Source: Serratia inhibens
GTDB lineage: Bacteria > Pseudomonadota > Gammaproteobacteria > Enterobacterales > Enterobacteriaceae
Direction of reading: 5' to 3'
DNA length: 64,000 bases
NCBI RefSeq assembly: GCF_003591175.1
Contig: NZ_QYYG01000001.1
Span: forward strand, 1,116,001-1,180,000
Below the pieces are notes generated by a model. The model saw nothing but the letters and a program-made list of their open reading frames with translations, searched no databases and was not told the origin of the DNA. Every line of letters begins with the position of its first letter. The stretch's first letter is position 1. A program made the translations under genes and the position numbers. Of this stretch, positions 41,186 through 49,303 are shown one piece after another.

Positions 41186-41214
41186 AAAAAACCCCGCGCT
41201 CGAAGAGCACGGGG
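41186..41214 (-). terminator. Intrinsic terminator after tRNA-Ser
   Basis: On the minus strand, stem CCCCGTGCTC / GAGCGCGGGG with a TTC loop is followed by TTTTTT, ten bases past the tRNA 3' end. It is nearly the same hairpin, in the same orientation, as at 5862-5890. Confidence 0.9.
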
Positions 41215-41224
41215 TCAGAATGTA

Positions 41225-41312
41225 TGGCGGAGGAGCAGAGATTCGAACTCTGGAACGGTTTCCCGTCGACGGTTTTCAAGACCGTTGCCTTCAGCCACTC
41301 GGCCACCCCTCC
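41225..41312 (-). tRNA. serT: tRNA-Ser (anticodon TGA)
   Basis: An 88-base class II tRNA on the minus strand. Acceptor GGAGGGG pairs with CTCCTCC, the discriminator is G and the CCA is encoded. The D-arm is GCCGAGTGGCTGAAGGC, the anticodon arm ACGGTCTTGAAAACCGT gives TGA, a long variable arm follows, and the T-arm is CAGAGTTCGAATCTCTG. It reads UCN codons (wobble U). It lies beside yccA, as serT does in E. coli, and marks the right border of the T6SS locus. Confidence 0.97.
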
Positions 41313-41540
41313 GCAACGAGCCGAACTATAAACAGAGCCGATCCGCTTGTAAAGCCCATTACCGCTCAACCGAACGAAAAAACAGCATCTGGCGCACAAG
41401 CGTTGAAGAAACCGCCAACCATCGCTCAGGGTTGCAGCAATGATAACTAACGGTAAAGATTGGTAAACAAACTTTAATCAAACGCTTGCGCTGCCTATCA
41501 TCGGAACTAATTTTGTGATGACCTGATAAGAGAGATCATT

Positions 41541-42200
41541 ATGGACCGTATTGTCGTCTCATCCTCCTCGCGCGACTCGTTGCTCAGCACGCATAAAGTT
41601 CTGCGCAATACCTACTTCCTGCTTTCGTTAACGCTGGCGTTTTCCGCGCTGACCGCGACTGCCAGCACCATGCTGGGGCTGCCGGCGCCGGGCCTGTTGC
41701 TGATGCTGGTCGGGTTCTATGGTTTGATGTTCCTGACCCACAAACTGGCGAACAGCCCGGCGGGTATCCTGGCGGCATTCGCGCTGACCGGTTTTATGGG
41801 GTACGCGCTGGGTCCAATCCTCAGTTCGTTCATTAATACCGGGGCCGGCGATCTGATCATGCTGGCGCTGGGCGGCACTGCCGTGGTGTTCTTCTGCTGT
41901 TCAGCCTATGTGCTGACCACGCGCAAGGATATGTCGTTCCTGTCCGGAATGATGATGGCGGGCTTTGTGGTGTTGCTGGTTGCGGTAATCGCTAATCTGT
42001 TCCTGCAAATTCCTGCTCTGCATCTGGCGATCAGTGCGCTGTTCATTCTGTTCTCCGCCGGCGCAATCTTGTGGGAAACCAGCAATATCATCCACGGCGG
42101 CGAGACCAACTACATCCGCGCCACCGTCAGCCTGTATGTGTCGCTGTATAACATGTTCATCAGCCTGTTAAGCATTTTGGGCTTCGCGCGCAGCAACTGA
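41541..42200 (+). CDS. yccA: FtsH-modulator membrane protein YccA (BAX inhibitor-1 family)
   Basis: A 219-residue inner-membrane protein with seven hydrophobic helices and the BI-1/TMBIM layout ([20 protein letters not shown], then [12 protein letters not shown]). The C-terminal [19 protein letters not shown] motif is conserved from E. coli YccA. YccA binds FtsH and slows its degradation of SecY and other membrane proteins. GAGAGATC precedes the ATG, and a strong terminator follows. Confidence 0.95.
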   Translation: MDRIVVSSSSRDSLLSTHKVLRNTYFLLSLTLAFSALTATASTMLGLPAPGLLLMLVGFYGLMFLTHKLANSPAGILAAFALTGFMGYALGPILSSFINTGAGDLIMLALGGTAVVFFCCSAYVLTTRKDMSFLSGMMMAGFVVLLVAVIANLFLQIPALHLAISALFILFSAGAILWETSNIIHGGETNYIRATVSLYVSLYNMFISLLSILGFARSN

Positions 42201-42224
42201 GTCAACGCTTGCCTAACACTCAAA

Positions 42225-42250
42225 CCCCGCCTCGGCGGGGTTTTGTTTTT
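42225..42250 (+). terminator. Intrinsic terminator after yccA
   Basis: Stem CCCCGCC / GGCGGGG with a two-base TC spacer in the loop, followed by TTTTGTTTTTT. Confidence 0.9.
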
Positions 42251-42311
42251 TGCGACAACCAAAAATTTGTTAAACTGGCGGCCGTTCTGAATCATTCGTT
42301 ATCGAGGCAGT

Positions 42312-42641
42312 ATGTTGGAGTTTGAAGGCCAGATTATTGAAACTGATGCGCAAGGTTACCTGAAAAACAGCGCAGACTGGCATGAGGGCCTGGCGCCGCT
42401 GCTGGCTGCGCAGGAAGAGATAACGCTAAGCGAAGCGCATTGGGAAGTGGTGCGCTTTGTGCGCAACTTTTACCAGGAATTTAATACTTCACCGGCGATC
42501 CGCATGCTGGTGAAAGCCATGGCGCAGAAATACGGCGAAGAGAAAGGCAACAGCCGTTACCTGTATCGCCTGTTTCCAAAAGGCCCGGCCAAACAGGCCA
42601 CCAAAATCGCCGGCCTGCCAAAACCGGTAAAATGCATCTAA
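42312..42641 (+). CDS. tusE: Sulfur-relay protein TusE (DsrC family)
   Basis: A 109-residue DsrC/TusE protein of standard size. It contains [40 protein letters not shown] and the conserved penultimate cysteine (PVKCI). TusE takes sulfur from TusBCD and passes it to MnmA for 2-thiolation of tRNA wobble uridines. It converges with acyP, three bases away. Confidence 0.96.
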   Translation: MLEFEGQIIETDAQGYLKNSADWHEGLAPLLAAQEEITLSEAHWEVVRFVRNFYQEFNTSPAIRMLVKAMAQKYGEEKGNSRYLYRLFPKGPAKQATKIAGLPKPVKCI

Positions 42642-42644
42642 ACC

Positions 42645-42923
42645 TTAATAGCGGATACTGAACCCCTGGTAATCGGCCGTGCCGCGGGGTTCTACCAAAA
42701 CGCGCTCGACACGTGCGCTGCGCGGGCCACCGTTCTTCAGCCATTCCACCAGCTTATCCACCTGCGGTTGTTCGCCGCAGGCCACCACTTCGACGCTGCC
42801 GTCGTCAAGGTTGCGCGCATAACCGCTTAACCCCAACGCCGTCGCCTGATGCTGGGTGCTATAGCGAAACCCCACCCCTTGCACCACGCCATAGACATAC
42901 GCAGCAATGCAAACTTGTGTCAT
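42645..42923 (-). CDS. acyP: Acylphosphatase
   Basis: A 92-residue acylphosphatase. The active-site loop [15 protein letters not shown] carries the phosphate-binding Arg, and the catalytic Asn is in [15 protein letters not shown]. It hydrolyses carboxyl-phosphate bonds such as 1,3-bisphosphoglycerate or acetyl phosphate. It is divergent from rlmI (91 bases apart) and convergent with tusE, as in E. coli yccX. Confidence 0.96.
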   Translation of the reverse strand: MTQVCIAAYVYGVVQGVGFRYSTQHQATALGLSGYARNLDDGSVEVVACGEQPQVDKLVEWLKNGGPRSARVERVLVEPRGTADYQGFSIRY

Positions 42924-43013
42924 AATCCGCCCCTTATCAACTTTCGTTTATGGCATTGCCTGTGCGTCGCACGGCGATGTCACTCTTTTTACCTAGCTGG
43001 CACATTCTTAATT

Positions 43014-44204
43014 ATGACCGTACGCCTGTTTCTCGCCAAAGGACGTGAAAAGTCCTTACTCCGTCGCCACCCATGGGTATTCTCCGGTGCCGTTCAACGT
43101 CTTGAAGGTAAAGCTCTTTCTGGCGAAACCATTGATATTCACGACGCCCAGGGAAAATGGTTGGCGCGCGGCGCCTACTCGCCGGAATCGCAAATCCGCG
43201 CCCGTGTCTGGACATTCCAGCAGGATGAAGAGATTAACATCGATTTCTTTGTCCGCCGCTTGCAGCAGGCACAAAACTGGCGTGATTGGGTAGCGAAACG
43301 TGATGGGCTGGATGGTTATCGCCTGATTGCCGGCGAATCCGATGGCATGCCAGGCGTTACCATCGATCGCTTCCAGAATTTCCTGGTCCTGCAATTGCTG
43401 TCCGCCGGCGCCGAATACCAACGCGCGGCGCTGATTACCGCCTTGCAGCATTGCTATCCTGAATGTGCAATCTACGATCGTTCAGACGTTGCCGTACGTA
43501 AAAAAGAAGGTCTGCCGTTGGCTCAGGGGCCGGTACTGGGCGATCTTCCCCCTGCTCTGCTGCCCATTACCGAACACGGCATGAAGCTGTTGGTGGATAT
43601 CCAGCAAGGTCATAAGACCGGTTTTTACCTCGATCAACGCGACAGCCGCCTGGCGGCACGTAATTATTCCGCCGGCCGTCGCGTACTCAACTGTTTCTCC
43701 TACACCGGTGCCTTCGCCGTTTCAGCCCTGATGGGCGGTTGTTCGCAGGTGATCAGCGTAGATACATCGCAAGCAGCGCTGGATATCGCCAAGCAGAACG
43801 TCGAACTGAATCAGTTGGACCTGAGTAAAGCTGAATTTGTACGCGACGATGTATTCCAGTTGCTGCGCGCCTACCGTACGCAGGGCGAAAAATTCGACCT
43901 GATCATTATGGATCCACCGAAGTTCGTCGAAAACAAAAACCAACTGGCCAGCGCCTGTCGCGGCTATAAAGATATCAATATGCTGGCGTTGCAGTTGCTG
44001 AATCCGGGCGGAATTTTGCTCAGTTTCTCCTGCTCCGGCCTGATGCCAACCGATTTGTTCCAGAAAATTTTGGCCGATGCCGCTGTAGATGCCGGGCGTG
44101 ATGTACAATTTATAGAGCAGTACCGTCAGGCTGCCGATCACCCGGTTATCGCAACTTATCCTGAAGGGTTGTACTTGAAAGGGTTTGCGTGCCGGGTGAT
44201 GTAA
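43014..44204 (+). CDS. rlmI: 23S rRNA m5C1962 methyltransferase RlmI
   Basis: A 396-residue protein, the same length as E. coli RlmI when started at ATG 43014 ([20 protein letters not shown]). The frame is open upstream, but that part overlaps acyP in antisense. It has an N-terminal PUA domain (about 1-75), a central RlmI/RlmK domain and a C-terminal SAM-methyltransferase fold. The fold shows [16 protein letters not shown], the acidic VISVDTSQ and the catalytic-site DPPKF. It methylates C1962 of 23S rRNA. Confidence 0.95.
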   Translation: MTVRLFLAKGREKSLLRRHPWVFSGAVQRLEGKALSGETIDIHDAQGKWLARGAYSPESQIRARVWTFQQDEEINIDFFVRRLQQAQNWRDWVAKRDGLDGYRLIAGESDGMPGVTIDRFQNFLVLQLLSAGAEYQRAALITALQHCYPECAIYDRSDVAVRKKEGLPLAQGPVLGDLPPALLPITEHGMKLLVDIQQGHKTGFYLDQRDSRLAARNYSAGRRVLNCFSYTGAFAVSALMGGCSQVISVDTSQAALDIAKQNVELNQLDLSKAEFVRDDVFQLLRAYRTQGEKFDLIIMDPPKFVENKNQLASACRGYKDINMLALQLLNPGGILLSFSCSGLMPTDLFQKILADAAVDAGRDVQFIEQYRQAADHPVIATYPEGLYLKGFACRVM

Positions 44205-44265
44205 CTTGAAATACGCTGCTTTGCCCTCATATAAAGAGCAAAGCACTGTTTCTCAGGAGGTCATC

Positions 44266-44583
44266 ATGATTGCCAGCAAATTCGGTATCGGACAACAGGT
44301 TCGGCATAAGTTGCTGGGGTATTTGGGGGTGATTATCGATATTGATCCTGAATACTCCCTCGAGCAGCCCAAAGCTGATGAGATAGCGGCGAATACCGAT
44401 CTACGGTTCGCCCCTTGGTACCACGTGGTGATGGAAGACGAAGAAGGCCAACCGGTGCATACCTACCTGGCGGAAGCACAGCTGGATGGGGAAGCCCAGG
44501 ACGCCCACCCTGAACAACCCTCGCTGGATGAACTGGCGGAATCCATCCGTCACCAGTTACAAGCGCCACGCCTGCGCAACTGA
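44266..44583 (+). CDS. hspQ: Heat-shock protein HspQ (hemimethylated-DNA-binding fold)
   Basis: A 105-residue HspQ/YccV protein starting [20 protein letters not shown], with a strong AGGAGG ribosome site eight bases before the ATG; the longer frame is rejected. It has a SH3-like core ([30 protein letters not shown]). HspQ binds hemimethylated DNA, promotes decay of mutant DnaA and stimulates Lon. It is separated from rlmI by 61 bases and followed by a bidirectional hairpin. Confidence 0.94.
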   Translation: MIASKFGIGQQVRHKLLGYLGVIIDIDPEYSLEQPKADEIAANTDLRFAPWYHVVMEDEEGQPVHTYLAEAQLDGEAQDAHPEQPSLDELAESIRHQLQAPRLRN

Positions 44584-44610
44584 TGCGTAATGGCCTGAGA
44601 AACTCGCCTT

Positions 44611-44640
44611 AAAGGCCTGGCGCGATGCCAGGCCTTTATT
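44611..44640. terminator. Bidirectional terminator between hspQ and yccU
   Basis: Eleven-base perfect stem AAAGGCCTGGC / GCCAGGCCTTT with a short loop, followed by ATTTTAC on the plus strand. The A-rich 5' side of the stem gives a short T-tract on the minus strand. Confidence 0.85.
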
Positions 44641-44644
44641 TTAC

Positions 44645-45058
44645 TCAGCGCTCAAGGCCCAGACGCGGGATTTCGATTTTAGGGCAGCGATCCATCACCA
44701 CCTTAAGCCCCGCACCGTTCGCCAATGCCTCTGCCTGTTCGTTAATCACGCCGATTTGCAACCACAACGCCTTGGCGCCGATGGCAATAGCCTCTTGCGC
44801 CACCCCGTATGCAGCCTCTGAATTACGGAATACGTCAACCATATCGATCGGGTGCGGAATGTCCGCCAGCTTCGCATAAGCCTGCTGGCCCAGGAGCGTC
44901 TGCCCCGCCAGCTTGGGGCTAACCGGTGTCACCTGGTATCCCTGTGAAAGCAAATAGGCCATCACGCCAAAGCTGGCGCGCGCCGGATTATCACTGGCAC
45001 CCACCAGTGCAATGGTTTTCACCTGTTGCAGCAGGCCGGCAATTTCGTTGTCTCGCAT
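44645..45058 (-). CDS. yccU: CoA-binding protein YccU
   Basis: A 137-residue CoA-binding (Rossmann-like) protein, starting at MRDNEIAGLLQQVKTIALVG as in E. coli YccU. The open frame upstream lacks family similarity. The family motif ALVGASDNPARASFGVMAYL binds the nucleotide, and PVSPKLAGQ and LWLQIGVIN follow as usual. The exact role is unknown. It is divergent from yccT. Confidence 0.92.
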   Translation of the reverse strand: MRDNEIAGLLQQVKTIALVGASDNPARASFGVMAYLLSQGYQVTPVSPKLAGQTLLGQQAYAKLADIPHPIDMVDVFRNSEAAYGVAQEAIAIGAKALWLQIGVINEQAEALANGAGLKVVMDRCPKIEIPRLGLER

Positions 45059-45317
45059 TTTCCGCTCCCAATAGTTGACAGGGACTCCCCTGTGATAAGT
45101 GTAACTCATTGACCTTGAATCGACGAAACGCGATACCCCGGAAACTCCCTGCCACTTTTGCGGTCTGATGCTGTCACTGCTAACATTCACTCGGCCAATA
45201 ATGTCAAAATGAATATAAGTGTGTATATTTGTAAACACAAATGCGCCTTTGGAAAATTCTGACACATTGCATGGTGTATTCGACACTAATAACGATGCCA
45301 CTTATAAGGAGATAACG

Positions 45318-45989
45318 ATGAAATTTGGTCTGATGGTTGCGGGGCTGCTCAGCATCAGTATCAGCATGCCTGCCGTAGCTACGACCCTGAGACTCTCCTC
45401 TGATATCGACCTGCTGGTGGTTGATGGCAAGAAAATGACGGGATCGTTGCTAAAAGGTGCCGACAGCCTGGAACTGGATGGCGGGCAACATCAGTTGCTG
45501 TTTAAAGTCGTCAAGTCCGTTCGCTCGGGCCAGCATGAGGTAACGGCCTATTCCTCCCCACCGCTTATCGCCACCTTCAATACGCAGAATGTCAGCTCCG
45601 TAGCCATTGAGTTGCCACGCATTGAGAATGTACGTGATGGCCAGAGGTTTGATAAAACGCTTAATTATCAGGTTATTGATAAAAAAGGTAACGCGTTGGC
45701 GATGAGACATGACGTGCTGCACCCCGATGGCGTGACGCTCAATGTTGATCTGGAAAAACTGATGGCAGATTACAACAGCCAGAATCGCCCAGCCTCGGTG
45801 CCGTCCTTCGCGCAGGTTCGTGCCGTTACGTCGCCCTCCCCACTGGGCAACACGGTATTAAACTCCCCCACGGTGACGTTGAAGGGTGAAAACGTTTCCG
45901 AACAAATGCTGCAATACTGGTTCCAACAGGCGGATAAAGACACCCAGAAACGTTTCCTGCAGTGGGCCAATAAACAGGCAGCCCATTAG
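45318..45989 (+). CDS. yccT: YccT/CsgI family periplasmic protein (DUF2057)
   Basis: A 223-residue precursor whose signal peptide is MKFGLMVAGLLSISISMPAVA, started at ATG 45318 with AAGGAG seven to eight bases upstream. The mature part is a DUF2057 domain (TLRLSSDIDLLVVDGKKMTG, LELDGGQHQLLFKVVK). E. coli YccT (CsgI) inhibits curli assembly in the periplasm. The C-terminal helix ends with YWFQQADKDTQKRFLQWA, typical of the family. Confidence 0.9.
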   Translation: MKFGLMVAGLLSISISMPAVATTLRLSSDIDLLVVDGKKMTGSLLKGADSLELDGGQHQLLFKVVKSVRSGQHEVTAYSSPPLIATFNTQNVSSVAIELPRIENVRDGQRFDKTLNYQVIDKKGNALAMRHDVLHPDGVTLNVDLEKLMADYNSQNRPASVPSFAQVRAVTSPSPLGNTVLNSPTVTLKGENVSEQMLQYWFQQADKDTQKRFLQWANKQAAH

Positions 45990-46111
45990 GATGAGTGGTG
46001 TCTTTTACACAAAGGTACGCTTTCTTCGCATTTTCCGGTGTAAACGCTAGGCAGTGAAAAACAGTTTCAGTAATCTGTCGCACATCCCCCCGATTAGCGA
46101 AGGACATCGAG

Positions 46112-46570
46112 ATGGAATTTACTACCCGCACTATCGCCGCGCGCAAACACATTGCATTGGTGGCACACGATCACCGCAAGCAAGCCCTGCTCAAGTGGGT
46201 TGAAGACAATAAATCCGTCTTGGAGCAGCATCAGTTGTACGCCACCGGTACCACCGGCAACCTGATCCAGCGGGCCAGTGGCATTCCGGTACAAAGCATG
46301 CTGAGCGGCCCGATGGGCGGCGATCAGCAGGTCGGCGCACTGATTGCGGAAGGTAAAATCGATATGCTGATTTTCTTCTGGGATCCCTTGAATGCGGTAC
46401 CCCATGATCCGGACGTAAAAGCCCTGCTGCGCCTGGCGACAGTATGGAATATTCCCGTCGCCACCAACCGCTCCACCGCAGATTTCCTGATTGATTCTTC
46501 GCTGTTTAAAAGCGAAGTGGAAATCGCCATTCCAGATTATCAGCGTTATTTGCAGGATCGCCTGAAATAG
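46112..46570 (+). CDS. mgsA: Methylglyoxal synthase
   Basis: A 152-residue MgsA. It contains [39 protein letters not shown] with the catalytic Asp, and [20 protein letters not shown] with the active-site Asp and His, all at family positions. It converts dihydroxyacetone phosphate to methylglyoxal and phosphate, a bypass of lower glycolysis when phosphate is scarce. It converges with helD, with a GC-rich hairpin (46578-46597) lying between them. Confidence 0.96.
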   Translation: MEFTTRTIAARKHIALVAHDHRKQALLKWVEDNKSVLEQHQLYATGTTGNLIQRASGIPVQSMLSGPMGGDQQVGALIAEGKIDMLIFFWDPLNAVPHDPDVKALLRLATVWNIPVATNRSTADFLIDSSLFKSEVEIAIPDYQRYLQDRLK

Positions 46571-46603
46571 TGATTGCGGCCTGGCAAACACCAGGCCCTG
46601 AAC

Positions 46604-48658
46604 TTAAGGTTTTTTCTGCAGCGGCACGCCGAGATCCTGCAAATGCTCAACGAACACCGACGGACGTTCGCGATCCTGCAATAGCCAGACCTGATGCTTG
46701 GCGCGCGTCAGCGCCACATACAGCAACCGCCGCTCCTCTGCATCCGGAAAATCTTCCGGTTGGGGCAGCAAAACATCCTCCAGCACCGACTCACGCGCTA
46801 CCGCCGGGAAACCATCGTTGCCTTCGTGCAAACCGGCGATGATCACATATTCCGCCTGCTGCCCTTTGCTGGCGTGAATAGTCATAAACTCGAGGGCCAG
46901 TTTTGGCCACCGGGTCGCCGCTTTCGACAGCACTTCCGGTTTCAGATGGTGATAACGCGCCAGCACCAGAATGCGCTCATCCGGCTTGGCGTAACCGCTC
47001 AGCTTGTCGAGCAGGCTCTCCAACTGCTCATGCGGCAAAATTACCACCGATTTCTTATTGCCTTTACTCAGGCTGTTCAACGGTTTTTTCAACTGGTGTG
47101 GATTCTGTTGTACAAAGCGGTTTGCCACCTCACCGATACGCTCATTGAAACGGTAAGTGGTATCGAGCGCACACTGGGCGCCTTCGCCAAAGTTTTCGGC
47201 AAACGCCGTGGTTAGCGTCAACTCCGCACCGCTAAAGCGGTAAATAGCCTGCCAGTCATCACCCACCGCGAACAGGCAGGTTTGCTTATTCTGCTTGCGT
47301 AGCGCTGCCAGCAACTGGGCTCGTTGCGGCGAAATATCCTGGAACTCATCCACCAAGATATGCTTCCACGGGCTGACAAAACGCCCTTTTTCCAGAATAT
47401 GGACCGCCTGATGGATAAGGCCGGAGAAATCCACCGCCCCTTCATCTTTCAGCGCGCCTTTCCAGGCTTTCAGCAAGGGTGCCATCAGGCGAATACGTTT
47501 TGAAAACAGGTCACGGATCTCTTCATCCGCCTGTTCGATCATTTCCGCCTGGCTGCCACCGTGCATCCGCATCAGCCCCAGCCAACGCTCAAGCCGGCCG
47601 GCCAGCCGCTCGGCCAGGCGCTTATCCTGCCAGAAGTCGCCTTCGGGCACGTCCCATTCCAGCTCCTCAATCAGCCACTGACGCCATCCTTTGGCCTGCG
47701 TTTTTTTCTCTGTACACTGTTGCTGCCAATGGGTAATCAACAAAGCACGCCGGGCCTTGCTGTCGGTTTCCAACTTGCTGATTGCAGGTACCTTGCGGTT
47801 GCCCTGTTGAATGATCTGCAGCGCCAGCGCGTGAAAAGTCTTGGCTTGAATCGCCACGCTGCCCAGACGCTCCTGAATGCGCTCATTCATCTCTTCCGCT
47901 GCCTGACGACCAAACGCCAACAGCAGTATCTGCCCGGGTTCAGCCTCCTGACGGCGTAACAGCCAGCCGGCTCGCGCCACCAGCACCGAGGTTTTTCCGC
48001 TGCCGGCACCCGCCAGAACCAGCACCGAGTCTTCGCCATTGACCACTGCACGGCTTTGCGAGTCATTCAACGGTGAACTTTCGATAGTCTGGAAGAAATC
48101 GTGATACGTCTCCAGCATGCGCTCTGTCCACTGCTGATTACGCTGCCCCACACTGCGCAGCCCGTGCTGCAACCATTGCTGGCATAGCTGGTAATCATCC
48201 CGACAGTTGTCGAACTCATCCAATCGCGCTACCGGCATTGGCAAGGCGCCAAAAGACTGCCGGATCTGCTGCTGCAATTTTCCCAGTTCGGACTTTTTGA
48301 ACCACTTGTCCTGCTGTTCAATACGTTGGATATGTTCTACCTGCTGTTGTAAAACGCCGGCGCTGACTGCGCTCATCTCCGCGCTCCATTGCTGCCAGGC
48401 CTGTTGCAGGTAATGGTAGAAACGCTGAGTTTCTTGCCATTCGGTACCATGCAGGCGCACCACTTTTTCATCGGGCAGCTCAAACTCCAGCTCGCCCCAG
48501 ACGATGCCACGCTTGCATCTGACTTGAATCAACTGATTGAAAGGAATCAGATATTCATGCTTTTCACCGCTCACCTCAACCCCGGCGTGCAGCAACCGCA
48601 CGCGGTTATAAGGATGCTGAGCCAGGTGTTTCCCCAGCGATGTCGCTTTAAGTTCCAT
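46604..48658 (-). CDS. helD: DNA helicase IV
   Basis: A 684-residue UvrD-family helicase of the HelD type. An N-terminal HelD-specific region (about 1-190) precedes motif I VLAGAGSGKTSVLVARAGWL, motif II LVDEFQDISPQRAQLL and motif IV/V blocks (ALDTTYRFNERIGEVANRF, TIHASKGQQAEYVIIAGLH). Motif VI is YVALTRAKHQVW. It unwinds DNA 3' to 5' using ATP. It is divergent from yccF, as in E. coli. Confidence 0.95.
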   Translation of the reverse strand: MELKATSLGKHLAQHPYNRVRLLHAGVEVSGEKHEYLIPFNQLIQVRCKRGIVWGELEFELPDEKVVRLHGTEWQETQRFYHYLQQAWQQWSAEMSAVSAGVLQQQVEHIQRIEQQDKWFKKSELGKLQQQIRQSFGALPMPVARLDEFDNCRDDYQLCQQWLQHGLRSVGQRNQQWTERMLETYHDFFQTIESSPLNDSQSRAVVNGEDSVLVLAGAGSGKTSVLVARAGWLLRRQEAEPGQILLLAFGRQAAEEMNERIQERLGSVAIQAKTFHALALQIIQQGNRKVPAISKLETDSKARRALLITHWQQQCTEKKTQAKGWRQWLIEELEWDVPEGDFWQDKRLAERLAGRLERWLGLMRMHGGSQAEMIEQADEEIRDLFSKRIRLMAPLLKAWKGALKDEGAVDFSGLIHQAVHILEKGRFVSPWKHILVDEFQDISPQRAQLLAALRKQNKQTCLFAVGDDWQAIYRFSGAELTLTTAFAENFGEGAQCALDTTYRFNERIGEVANRFVQQNPHQLKKPLNSLSKGNKKSVVILPHEQLESLLDKLSGYAKPDERILVLARYHHLKPEVLSKAATRWPKLALEFMTIHASKGQQAEYVIIAGLHEGNDGFPAVARESVLEDVLLPQPEDFPDAEERRLLYVALTRAKHQVWLLQDRERPSVFVEHLQDLGVPLQKKP

Positions 48659-48824
48659 ATCGGCGCGCCATGACTATGTTGAGATTAAATAACGGATATC
48701 TGCCAGTTTACCTGTGATAAGCAGTGGCACTCTAGCGCTAAAAAAAGGGTAGAATAGATTTTGCGTTTTGATACCAAACGCAACCGCTTCGCGGTTTGGC
48801 CATCATTAGAGCAGAATGACGACT

Positions 48825-49277
48825 ATGCGTACTGTACTGAATATTCTTAATTTTGTGTTGGGCGGTTTTTTCACTACCTTTGGCTGGCTGGTCGCAACGG
48901 CGTTCAGCGTCATACTGATTATTACCCTGCCCCTGACCCGCTCGTGCTGGGAAATCACCAAATTATCGTTTCTGCCTTTCGGCAACGAAGCCATTCACGT
49001 TAATGAACTGTATCCGGAAAAAAGCAACGCGCTGCTGTCTGCCAGCGGTTCACTGCTGAATATTATCTGGCTGATACTCTTCGGTTGGTGGTTGTGCTTG
49101 TCCCACATCGCCGCCGGCATTGTGCAGTGCGTGTCGATTATTGGCATCCCGGTAGGCATTGCCAATTTCAAAATCGCCGCCATCGCACTGTGGCCGGTGG
49201 GTCGCCGCGTGGTATCGGTTGAGATGGCTCAACAGGCCAGAACCGAAAATGCCCGACGTCAGTATCAACAGCGTTAA
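48825..49277 (+). CDS. yccF: Inner-membrane protein YccF
   Basis: A 150-residue protein with two DUF307 repeats (LPLTRSCWEITKLSFLPFGN and the partner with GIPVGIANFKIAAIALWPVG) and about three to four transmembrane helices. Start taken at the second ATG (MRTVLNILNFVLGGFF), matching E. coli YccF; the ATG nine bases earlier is also possible. Function unknown. It probably forms an operon with yccS 27 bases downstream. Confidence 0.92.
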   Translation: MRTVLNILNFVLGGFFTTFGWLVATAFSVILIITLPLTRSCWEITKLSFLPFGNEAIHVNELYPEKSNALLSASGSLLNIIWLILFGWWLCLSHIAAGIVQCVSIIGIPVGIANFKIAAIALWPVGRRVVSVEMAQQARTENARRQYQQR

Positions 49278-49303
49278 TTTTTTCTCCGTCTGAGGAGTTT
49301 TTC

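Noticed and set aside
40998-41399. 133-codon minus-strand frame across tRNA-Ser
   Set aside because: It reads straight through the tRNA and its terminator; not credible as a gene.
46578-46597. GGCCTGG / CCAGGCC hairpin between mgsA and helD
   Set aside because: No T-run directly follows on either strand, so I do not call it a terminator.
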